From Aquarana catesbeiana (Eukaryota; Chordata; Amphibia; Anura; Ranidae), in NCBI RefSeq assembly GCF_042186555.1, contig NC_133328.1, positions 498,259,106 to 498,323,105 of the forward strand: DNA of 64,000 nucleotides. Reading direction: 5' to 3'. A program made the position numbers and the translations under genes. A model generated the notes under the pieces. It had not been told where the DNA came from. It ran no database searches and saw only the letters and a list, made by a program, of their open reading frames with translations. Shown piece by piece: positions 1 to 9,307 of the stretch. Every line of letters starts with the position of its first letter. Positions within the stretch are counted from its first letter, which is position 1.

Positions 1-1115
1 TCTCCTAGGAAAGTCTTTCATGGTATAGGAATGGGGGTCTGCCTGTTGGGTCCTAGGTTGCGGGGGAAGATTATATAATTGGGAATAATATTGGTGAAAG
101 GCAGTGGAGATGCCTTGAGTGTTGCAAATCCGCTGTTGATCGGTGGTGCAGATGAGTTGTATAGGACGACGAGGGGGGCTTGGGTGGAGGGCCCTCTCTA
201 AGTGTTGTCCGCATTTGTTGGCTAAGGAGTAATGGTAGTTGCGCGCTTTGTCCTTAGCTGTAAGAGTGGGAGTCTACGATACCCAGCAATTCTCAGCGGG
301 CGTTAGAGAGATCTACATAGATCGTAGGATCTAAGTTTCGTTTGTGGGAGAGTTCAAGGGTGGCTATAGTTGATTTGTAGTTTCTTTAGGCGTGATCCAT
401 GCTGTATGAAGAACCCATGCAGCACGCATTTCAGGGCTTCCCATTTAACTAAGGGACTAGTATCATCAGATCTATGATCCAAGACGAAGTTTTGGATTGA
501 TAGTGTAATCGCTGCCATACAGGGAGTATCTTTCAATAGGTTGTCGTTTAAGCGCCAGGAAAGCTTCCTATGGGCCTTGGGGGTGTGTGCTAGTTGTAGA
601 TGTATAGGAACATGGTCGGACCACAACAGATTACCTAGGAACACTCTAAGAGGAAGGTCTAATAGGGATTGAGAGACAAGAAAATAGTCTGTACGGCTAT
701 AGGAATTATGGACTACTGAGTAACAGCTGTAGCCTCTCTCGAAGGGATGCTGTAAATGCCATATATCCACCAGTTGAGCGGAGTGTAGAAGTGACTTGAT
801 ATGTGTGAAGGATGGAGGACTTACCCGAGGAGGTATCCACGGCTGGGGAAAGAGTCATGATGAGATCAACACTCAGAATGAAGCAGGTACCACCAAAAGA
901 GAGTAATTTGTTCAGAACCACGGTCAGGAAACCTCCCTAATCATGGTTAGGGCCATACACGTTAGCCACTGTAAAGATGAGTTAGATTTTAGTTTTGAGA
1001 AAAATAAAGCGACCTGAAGGATGAATAAGGGAATCTAGAACCTCTGGATTGAATGTTTTATGAAAGGCTATGGAAACGCTCGACTATATATAGTCAGGAC
1101 TTACAGAGAGCCGGC
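1..1115 (-). pseudogene. L1-like LINE ORF2 fragment, APE-type endonuclease region
   Basis: On the minus strand this stretch reads, with frameshifts and stops, as the apurinic-type endonuclease of an L1/Tx1-like non-LTR retrotransposon. From right to left: a segment ending in HPSGRFIFLKT (about 1080-990), the family motif VANVYGPNHD (about 975-945), a degraded GGDFN-like region followed by DTSSGKSS (about 890-810), YSRTDYFLVSQSLL (about 710-660), and the SDH motif as LLWSDHVPIHLQL (about 625-590). The linker before reverse transcriptase follows, including STAFHQYYSQLYN near 70-100. The endonuclease nicks target DNA for target-primed reverse transcription. The right edge near 1115 is inside the endonuclease, so the copy lacks its 5' part; the left edge is the window edge and the reverse transcriptase probably lies beyond it. 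The copy is dead. Confidence 0.85.
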
Positions 1116-3270
1116 CAGCTTTATTCTTTACTCTGCCTTGATGCATGCACCTTGCATATGACATTTTTACACAAATGTAAGTGCAATACCCTTTAACTTT
1201 TGTTTTTTTTAAATAAATACTGTATGGTTTTAAGCTATGGAAGCTTTTTTATCATTTTTTTCTGGGAAATATCTGCCACTAACCTCCTGACTGAGCCACC
1301 TTGAGCGCCACCCTTTGGGCCCCTTCTGCTAATTTTGTGTTTGGTAAACATTGATTCTGAGCCTACGTGTTTGTGCTTTTGACTTTTGTGTGATGGATTT
1401 GTGTACTGACCATCCGAAAATCTGATGTGGAGCTGCTGTTTGCCAAAAATTTACTAGCCTGTTGTCCAACATTTGTTGGCCGAAATTTGGAAAACAATTG
1501 TTGAAAGGATCGTACTAATGGTAATAACTTCGGACAACAGCCTGTCAAGCAACAATTCCCTTTTGAGCTTTGTACCTTTACTCTCTCCAAAAAAAAAAAA
1601 AAAAAAAGCTTTGCCTTTATTTCTGCTTTAACGTTGCTCATGCCCAATATGTCTAGGTCAGTATGTACTAAATATTCCACAGTACACTTGATACACAAGC
1701 AACACTTGTGCAAATCAGTACTTTTCATCTTGTTTGAGGAAAGGAATGAGATAGTAAGTGAAGAGTGTTTCCTTGCAATTCCCATGAATCCACACCCTTG
1801 CATTGCATTATCTGTAGTGGTCCAGACTTGCTTGTTGGCTGAACTTGACTATGTAAGAGACTGCTGATTGATATTTTTGAGCTTCAGTATAAATGTCACT
1901 CACCTGTGGAATATTTAGGGAATGTTCTGCAGTGTTTGTACATTCACTTCTTTGTACTTATGCCAGAAGTTTCTCTACAAACTGTAAGCACTGAGTAATT
2001 TTAAAGTCTAGCTACAACAAAACCTGTATTTTTAGTATGGGATAGAGTGGGAAAGGGTACTTCCATTTGTCAAGTTTTAATGTTCTTTGTATATCCAATA
2101 AGTCAATTTCCCCCCTTTCTGTTCTGGTGGCACATCAGGATATAAAGAAAATTACTCAAGGGGGAAACTGCAACAATAACATGGCAGGTTTTATTGTTTC
2201 CCCGCAAGTGTTTGTTGCTGCCTGATCCTCAGTTTAAAATATTTTACCATCACTCCCCTTCGATGTCACACAACATAAAGTAAGTAGAAAGAATGAGAAA
2301 GAAGGGGCAGAAAGGTGGCTGAACATGGAGGGATGGAGGGGCGGGGGGGGAGAGGGTGAGCTAGAGGAGGAAGAATGCCAACTGATTGTGGGTCGGGAGG
2401 CATAGAATAGCCAGAGTGGCAGCTGACCATGGCAGGTGGGAAGGGGAGAGAAGTGAAATAGCTGACCATGAAACTTGGCATGCACCTGGTCATGGAATTG
2501 AGGTTAAAGACAGATGCAGCAAAGGGAACTAATTGTGGACTGGGAAGAGGGGTCATTGTAGTTCCTACTTTTTCTCCTGATGTGTGAAGTCTTAACACAG
2601 CTGTTTGAAGCTGCCATGACACACTTCCAAAATACCTAGAGTTGAGATACCATACAAAGCACAGGATATTGGAGAGCCTCCAGAAGACATAGTCTGGATT
2701 GTGCATGATGGATAGGGGGTACCAAGTAACATAGTGCGGAAGGTGGAAATCTGTAGAGAAAATAGCATGGATAGACTAGGAGCAAACACTGACAGAAAAA
2801 TTAGTCCTGAAGGTGAGGGAGAACTACCAGAGAATTTAAGCTGGACAATGATGGGAGAGTTTCTGTTGTGTTGTGGATGGGGAAGAGGGGAACTGTAAGA
2901 GAAGGTAGTTTGGACATTTGAGGGAGGTGGTCGCATGACATAGTGTGTATGGGGAAGAAAAAAGAATATTGCAGACAGATTAGAGATGCCATAGAAAGTA
3001 CTGCAGACAGTGTAGGTAGAGCCGGGACATTAGGTGCAGCAATGCGGAGAGCGTTTACTGTTGTGGACACTGCTGGGGAAACTGTTTAAAAAAAAGAATG
3101 TCTCTGCCAGGGAATGGGTATTATTGAATAAACATGTGCGCTGGGAACCTACTAGCTCCTCAGTTAAAATTCTGGAAAGGGTGGAGTTTGAAACAAGGCT
3201 TGCATTCATTCCTGTTGACCGAATTCTCCAGAAATTTCAGTGAAAGTCTTTTTAGACCACACGGGGAAGG
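1116..3270. other. No gene recognised; purine-rich tract and a small repeat end
   Basis: I see no gene. About 1591-1635 is an A tract followed by GCTTTGCCTTTATTTCTGC and TTTAA. This resembles the right end of the TTAA-bounded repeat seen at 56779-56825, so it is probably a fragment of it. From about 2280 to 3030 the plus strand is strongly purine-biased (many GGA, GAA and GGGG words) with weak internal similarity, and could be a decayed tandem array. The ORFs in this stretch come from the skewed composition and match no family I know. Confidence 0.5.
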
Positions 3271-3278
3271 ATTAAAAC

Positions 3279-4543
3279 TAGAGGTCGACCGATATGGGTT
3301 TTTCTCTGGCCGATGCCGATATTTAGAAATCGGGGTAGCCGAGGGCCGATATATGATGCCGATTTTTTTGGGCCGATATATTTGGCCGATTTTTTTTCTT
3401 TTTTTTCCCTTCATCTCATAAAATCTAACAGTTAGACCCCTTTCACACTGGGGCGTTTTTCAGGAGCTTTTGGGCTAAAAAAAGCGCCTGTTAAGTGCCT
3501 GCAAAACGGCTCCCCTGCAGTCTCAGTGTGATATCCTGAGTGCTTTCACACTGAGGCGATGCGCTGGCAGGATGTTAAAAGAAAGTCCTGAAAGCGGCAT
3601 CTTTGGAGCGGTGTATACCGCTGCTCCACCACTCCTGCCCATTGAAATGAATGTGCACCGCTGTCGAAGCGCTTGCAAAGTGTTTCGGCAGCGGCGCTTC
3701 AGGGGCGCATTTAACCCCTTCCTCGGCCGCTAGCTGGGTTATAAGCGCCCCGCTAGCAGCCGAATAGCCCCGCTAAAATGACGGTAAAGCGCTGCTAAAA
3801 CTAGCAGCGTTTTACTGTCAACGCATGCCCGCTCCAGTGTGAAAGCAACCTTAAGTAATAAGTGATACAGAAAATTTTTTACATTTAAACATTTATTAAA
3901 CAAAACAAACCTCCAATCAGTTCACTTGTATGTATAATTTAGATAACAAAAAAAAAACTATATCGTAAATATTAAATACACAAAAACAGGTAATCAAAAT
4001 TTTTGGACAAAAAAAAAATGGGCTAACTTTACTGCTTAGTTTTTTTTTAATTCATTAGTGTATTTTTAAAAAAAAAATTGCGCTTGAAAGACCGCTGCGC
4101 AAATACAGTGTGACATAAAATATTGCAACAACCGCTATTTTATTCCCTAGGGTCTCTGCTAAAAATATATATATATATAATGTTTGGGGGTTCTAAGTGA
4201 TTTTCTAGCAGAAAATACAGGATTTTTACCTCTAAGCAACAAGTGTCAGAAAAGATTTAGTCTTTAAATGGTTAAACTGAGAACTCCTCCACATGGAGTT
4301 CAGCTCATTGATAAAAGAACCAAGAAGAGATACAATGTATCTTCTTTTCAGATTTGGCAGGCTGCCCAGAGGAGGTGAGAAGTCTCTTCAGAGAAAACTT
4401 CAGGCAACTTGCATTGACTTCTATTACAGAAGTCATTTGCAACTCACAGTGAAGTTATAATCGGCCTTTTTTATCAGCACAATTGGCCCATGCCGATTAA
4501 GTAAAAAACGCCAAATATCAGCCGATATATCGGTTGACCTCTA
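3279..4543. mobile_element. hAT-type non-autonomous element (MITE)
   Basis: The element starts TAGAGGTCGACCGATAT and ends with its near-inverse ATATCGGTTGACCTCTA. It is flanked by an exact 8-bp direct repeat ATTAAAAC (3271-3278 and 4544-4551), the target duplication length of hAT transposases. The outer 120 bp at each end are rich in CCGAT/ATCGG words. It codes for nothing recognisable. Two foreign pieces lie inside: a Harbinger-type MITE at 3435-3850 and, at about 4075-4275, a stretch resembling the piggyBac tail at 14955-15150. The total length is inflated by these pieces. Confidence 0.8.
3435..3850. mobile_element. PIF/Harbinger-type MITE nested in the hAT element
   Basis: The ends are inverted repeats (left GACCCCTTTCACACTGGGGC; right, read inward, GGTTGCTTTCACACTGGAGC), flanked by TTA at 3432-3434 and 3851-3853, a TWA target duplication typical of PIF/Harbinger elements. 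The inside is GC-rich and palindromic (AGCGC, GCGCTT, GCTAGC words) with no coding capacity. It belongs to the same family as 5418-5796 and 35593-35975. It inserted after the hAT element that surrounds it. Confidence 0.75.
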
Positions 4544-4551
4544 ATTAAAAC

Positions 4552-5414
4552 TCACCTAACCTGTGAGCAGCCAGTTAGGGCCAGCATTCATAATGTGCTG
4601 CAAGCATCTGGTCAGGGAACAGTGACAAGATACACTTTGAAACTATAAAAACTGCTTTCAATAATTACCAGTATTTTTTTTACAGCAACCTATAATGTTT
4701 TAGGCAAGTTCTACATATTGTTATTTGTGTAGGTGCTGTTGTAGCTGTATAGATAACCAATGGATCTCTAATAAAGAAGACAATATGTGCTATATGGTAT
4801 CACAGTTGACTCACTACCAACCTGCAAAATGTGTGCTTAATATTACTGGTGGTCAGACTGCATTGCCAAAAACAACCAAACTAGTCTGTTAAGAATCAAA
4901 ACCTACCACACCAAATAGACTGGGTAAAGTAAAAAAAAAAAAAATTAAAAACTTAGTAGGAATTAGCTAAGGACGCCTTGGGGCAACCTTTTAAAATGAA
5001 CGAAAGAGCCTTTAATAGGGTATTACAATATAATAGTTGTTTGGTGCTGATTAGCATTTCTGCTTTTAATCCATGGCTATAGGACACCATGCAGACCTCT
5101 TAAGAAAACACCTCATTACTGGTTTTAGAAAACACCAGTTTTTCACCATGGTGGTATTGACAATTTCACCTTCAGTATTCTTTCACTCACACAAAAAAAT
5201 GGAATTGTGTGACAAGAAGCTCCTGCCTCACTCAGCTTTACTGGAGCTAGGTGGAGGTTAAAGCACAGTTGCAGTGTTTCCCTGAAAGTATTTTCAGTTT
5301 GCTGAGTTATTTCCCTTGTTGCCTGCAGTGATTCTGTGTTTTAAAATGGGGGCAATGCCAGGACTGCCAATGCTTTCCACCTGCTTTGTCAGTTTTCTGT
5401 ACTTGCTAATTCAC
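4552..5414. other. No gene or clear repeat recognised
   Basis: AT-rich sequence with an A tract at about 4930-4947. The ORF at 5073-5261 has no recognisable domain. Nothing else is supported. Confidence 0.5.
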
Positions 5415-5417
5415 TAA

Positions 5418-5796
5418 GGCTGCTTTCACACTGGGGCGGTAGGGGGCGTCGGCGGTAAAACAGCGCTATTTTTAGCGCTGCTTTACCAGCAGTATTCGGC
5501 CGCTAGCGGTGCGGTTTTAACCCCCGCTGGCGGACGAAAAAGGGTTAAAACCGCTCCTATAGCGCGGCTATTGCTGCGCTGCCCCATTGATTTCAATGGG
5601 CAGGAGCGGTTTAGGAGCGGTGAATACAAAGATGCGGCTGGCAGGAGTTTTTTTCTTCTCCTGCCAGCGCACCGCTTCAGTGTGAAAGCCCTCGGGCTTT
5701 CACACTGAACAAACAGCTGCGGCTGTTTTGAGTCGGTTTGCAGGCGGTATTTTTAACGCAATAACGCCTGCAAACCGCCCCAGTGTGAAAGGGCTC
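5418..5796. mobile_element. PIF/Harbinger-type MITE, composite copy
   Basis: TAA flanks both sides (5415-5417 and 5797-5799). The left end is GGCTGCTTTCACACTGGGG and the right end is its inverse, with CCCCAGTGTGAAAGGGCTC. At about 5680-5712 a second pair of ends sits back to back inside (CAGTGTGAAAGCCCTC then GGGCTTTCACACTGA). The copy is therefore either two abutting elements or one element inserted at the end of another. The core is a GC-rich palindrome built from GCGGT/ACCGC words. Confidence 0.75.
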
Positions 5797-5799
5797 TAA

Positions 5800-6090
5800 C
5801 CTAGAACAAGCTTGCAGTTAGTGAAGTCAATCTTGATTTGGCTGCTACTTTCTGGTCAGTGATTTAAACTGTTGAAGTTGCAGGATCAGTTTGATAGCCT
5901 TTCAACATTGTGCCATAGAGTACAAAAATGTATGTAAATGTCAGCACTATATAAATACCTGCAATAAGTTAAATAAAATAAATACATATCTAAAAGAATA
6001 CTGTAACAAAGTGTTTATCCACTCTTGCAGGCAATGCAGCTTTTTCATTAATGCGCTTTGATGGGTGTAGTCTTCACTTTGTCGGGTATC
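5800..6090. other. No gene recognised
   Basis: Short AT-rich spacer. Nothing recognised. Confidence 0.5.
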
Positions 6091-6480
6091 TTAAAGTCTA
6101 AGTTCACCTTTTGGAGCATGTTACACCCATATATAAAGTGTAATGTGTAACATGCTCCAGCAATCCCCCCCCCCCTCCCTGCACCCTCTGTCACTTTTTG
6201 AAAACGACAGCTGCGGCATTCATTCACAGTGACCTGTGAATTAGAGTCCCGTCTTGTAGTTTTCAATGATTCATTCACGAAACACTGCAGCTTACAAACC
6301 TGGCGCTCTCACAGAGGTACAGGCTAAAAGCTGTAGGCCTTGTCTGCGAGAGCCTGACATTTCTCCTGTTATCCACTGATCACGGATGCAATCCTTTGCA
6401 GGCTCCTGCGGGAAAAAATAATAAATGCACATTATGTCTGCAAAAATTTCTGCATTTATTATTGTCCCCCAAAAACTTAT
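6091..6480. repeat. Probable TTAA-bounded repeat, right end not defined
   Basis: The sequence begins TTAAAGTCTAAGTTCACC, the style of end shared by the other TTAA-bounded MITEs here. A short local inverted repeat follows (GGAGCATGTTACA at about 6112 against TGTAACATGCTCC at about 6145), then a C tract and text about the length of other MITEs. I cannot find a matching right end, so the boundary near 6480 is a guess and the copy is probably truncated. Confidence 0.4.
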
Positions 6481-7011
6481 CTTGTCAGTTATCTTAGAAG
6501 TGAAGCAGTTACATTCCTTTTTTTTTTTTTTTGGACAAAAATTCTCTTGTCATATTTGGTTTATGAACTAGCTGTTTTTACTGCATGAATTTGCAGTCTG
6601 TGAGCATATTAGGCTTTCATTTCAGCTTCTGGTTTCCTGTAGAATAATCACTTAAACATGGCTCGTGCAGCCCACTGTCACCAGGTTTCTCCTTGCAATA
6701 CTTCTTGACAGACAGCTGAAGTAGTGGCTTTTCACTGCCTCTGTATTAAAGGATAGGGCCTGCTTGTGTTAGGAAGAAATTGTAGAATGAATGTATTTTT
6801 CTTGTAACTGGCAATGATTTATGATTTCTATAATCAAGGTCAAAATATTGACAAATATTTCTAAATGCTGAATCAAAATACAAGTTAGAAAATTTTCTCT
6901 GTTGTGATAATGCACAGCAGGAACAATAGTGAAACTGTAGCAATTAGAATAGCTGCAGATGAGCATTTTATGTCTAGGCCCAAGGTATCTTTTGTAAATA
7001 TGACATTTTTT
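6481..7011. other. No gene recognised
   Basis: AT-rich sequence with a T tract at about 6518-6532. The overlapping minus-strand ORFs at 6746-6966 show no domain. Confidence 0.5.
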
Positions 7012-7774
7012 TAGGGTTGCACCGATACCAGTTTTTTATGACTGAGTACGAGTACTGATAGTTTTCCTCAAGTACTTGCCGATACCAATAACCGATACAG
7101 AATTTATTTATTTATTTAACACGATACCTTTAACTTTTTTTGGTGGAGAGGCGGGAAAGGGTGTTATTGTTTAGGGTGGAGAGGCAGGGAGGGGTGTTAT
7201 TGTTTAGGGTGGAGAGGCGGGGGGGGGGGGGGGTTATTGTTTAGGGTGGAGAGGCGGGAAGGGGGATATTGTTTAGGGTGGGGAGGGGGCTATTTAGGGT
7301 GAAGAGGCGGGGAGGGGGTTATTTAGGGTGGGGAGGGTTGTTATTGTTTAGGGTGGAGAGGTGGGGAGGGGGTTATTGTTTAGGGTGGGGAGGGGGTTAA
7401 TGTTTTGGGAACTCCACAGCTGCCAATCACTGCACTACAACACCCAGCATACCTCCCCCCCCCTCTAAGTAGTTCGGCAGCAGCTGACACACTTAGGGAA
7501 AGTCATCAGAGATGGGGAGAAGCAAAGCCTGGCTCAGTGCAGGACACACTACTCACCAGGCAGATCAGTCACCTGGCAGCCGCCCGCAGAGGGACCCGAG
7601 GAGGAGAAGCACATCACCCGGAGGATGCAACAAATGGAGCTAAGGAGGAGGGGTGTGACCGGTGTGGAAGGGGGTGGGGCCACTGCAGGGAAGGGGGATC
7701 CCACTGACAGCTGAATAGTCATCGGTTGTTAAGGACGTGGCGGACCCGCTCCTTAACAACTGATGATTGCCTTT
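7012..7774. mobile_element. hAT-like element, left part only
   Basis: It starts TAGGGTTGCACCGATACC, a terminal sequence style common in vertebrate hAT elements, followed by repeated CCGATACC words. No inverse of this end is found before the Tc1-like sequence begins near 7775, so the right end is lost. The middle is taken up by a G-rich minisatellite (7136-7410). No transposase is readable. The 7405-7707 ORF runs through GC-rich DNA and shows no domain. Confidence 0.5.
7136..7410 (+). repeat. G-rich minisatellite, unit about 30 bp
   Basis: About eight imperfect copies of a unit built around TTTAGGGTGGAGAGGCGGGG followed by AGGGGTTATTG. Copies vary in length by a few bases and in the number of G residues, including a long G run at 7209-7224. 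The G runs could fold into quadruplexes, which is an inference from base composition. Confidence 0.8.
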
Positions 7775-7976
7775 TCTTTCACTCATGGTTAGTGTTTGGC
7801 GGAAGCCATTTATTATGAATCAACTGTGTTTACTCTTTTTAAATCCTAATGACAACAGAAACTACCCAAATGACACTGATCAAAAGTTTACATACCCCAG
7901 TTCTTAATACCTTGTATTGCCCTTTTAACATCAATGACAGCTTGAAGTCTTTTGTGGTATTTATGGATGAGGCTCT

Positions 7977-8845
7977 TTATCTTCTCAGATAATAAAGCTG
8001 CCCATTCCTCTTGGAAAAAAGCATCCAGTTCCTGTAAATTCTTGGGCTGTCCTGCACTGCACATTTGAGATCTCCCCAGAGGGGCTCAATGATATTGAGG
8101 TCAGGAGACTGAGATGGCCACTCCAGAACCTTCCCTTTATTCTGCTGTAGCCAATGACAGGTCGACTTGGCCTTGTGTTTTGGATCATTGTCATGTTGGA
8201 ATGTCCAAGTACGTCCCATGCACAGCTTCCTGGCTGATGAATGCAAATGTTCCTCCAGTATTTTTTGATAACATACTGCATTCATCTTGCCATCAGTTTT
8301 TACCAAACTTCCTGTGCCTTTTGTAGCCCACACATCCCCAAAACATCAGCAATCCACCAAATGAAGTGTTTATGGTTGTGGTCAAAAAGCTCAATTTTGG
8401 TCTCATCACTCCAAATGACTTTGTGCCAGAAGGTTTGAGGCTTGTCTCTGTGCTGTTTGGCGTATTGTAAATGGGATACTTTGTGGCATTTGCATAGTAA
8501 TGGCTTTCTTTTGGCGACTCAACCATGCAGCCCATCTTTCTTCAAGTGCCTCCCTATTGTGCATGTGGAAACAGCCACGCCACATGTTTTCAGAGAGTCC
8601 TGTATTTCACCTGAATTTATTTGTGGGTTTTTCTTTGCATCACGATCAATTTTCCTGGCAGTTGTAGTTGAACGTCTAGTTGGTCTACCTGACCGTGGTT
8701 TGGTTTCAACAGAACCCTTAATTTTCCACTTCTTGATTAGAGTTTGAACACTGCTGATTGGCATTCTCAATTCCTTGGATATCTTTTTATATCCCTTTCC
8801 TGTTTTATACAGTTCAACTACCTTTTCCCGCAGATCATTTGACAA
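7977..8845 (-). pseudogene. Tc1-like transposase, frameshifted
   Basis: Three overlapping minus-strand frames make up one Tc1-family transposase. 8845-8519 holds the paired helix-turn-helix DNA-binding part (LREKVVELYKTGKGYKKISK, then the linker RSGRPTRRSTTTARKID). 8535-8293 and 8333-7977 hold the DDE catalytic part: WSDETKI (split by a frameshift), FQHDNDPKHKAK with the second aspartate, and SPDLNIIEPLWGDLK with the final glutamate. The spacing agrees with a DD34E enzyme that cuts and joins DNA at TA sites. Frameshifts make it inactive. The N-terminal start MSNDLREK agrees with the family start region. Confidence 0.85.
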
Positions 8846-8892
8846 TTCTTTTGCTTTCCCTATGACTCAGAATCCAGAAACGTCAGTGCAAC

Positions 8893-8985
8893 ATACTGAC
8901 GGGACTGACATGCGGGAGTGAAATCGTGCGAGTTCAGCTGAACTCACACAGCTTTTTTCCCGCAGCTCAGTGTGAACCTGGGCTT
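8893..8985. repeat. Foreign MITE piece inside Tc1-like copy 1
   Basis: Between the transposase start region and the 3' inner repeat, the normal Tc1 text gives way to a GC-richer piece ending CAGTGTGAACCTGGGCTTA, similar in style to the ends of the CACTG-type MITEs in this window. It contains the near-palindrome GAGTTCAGCTGAACTC. It looks like a truncated MITE or a replacement patch. No target duplication is visible. Confidence 0.4.
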
Positions 8986-9307
8986 ATACACACACACACC
9001 AATTACAAGCAAACAGATCACAGGTAAGGATGGTTGCCTTTAATAGCCCTTCAAACCCCTTTGTGTCAACTTGTGTGCATGTTATCAGGCCAAAATCACC
9101 AGGGTATGTAACTTTTGATCAGGGTCATTTGGGTAGTTTCTGTTGTGATTATGATTTAAAAAGAGGGAAAAAAAATGATTGGTAATAAATGGCTTCAGCT
9201 AAACACTAACAATGAATGAAAGAAAAGTTTTTGTTTTATCATTCATATTCTCTGAAAAATGGCCAAGAAATCATAAATTCTGCCAGGGTATGTAAAAAAG
9301 CACAACT

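Larger units (their letters stand above)
7775..9307 (-). mobile_element. Tc1-like DNA transposon, copy 1
   Basis: The element has long inverted ends. The inner parts match at 7775-7895 and about 9100-9240 (for example AACAGAAACTACCCAAATGA against its inverse). The right outer end runs to CACAACTGTA at about 9299-9308. The left outer half of the terminal repeat is missing: similarity stops at about 7775, next to the hAT-like fragment. Between the ends is a broken transposase gene on the minus strand (7977-8845). Confidence 0.85.

Noticed and set aside
2234..3070. Overlapping minus-strand frames up to 146 codons
   Set aside because: They lie in a purine-skewed tract in which stops are rare on the minus strand. 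Pro/Ser/Leu-rich composition is what such skew gives; no family is recognised.
7405..7707. 100-codon plus-strand frame
   Set aside because: It runs through GC-rich sequence of a hAT-like fragment after the minisatellite and has no domain.
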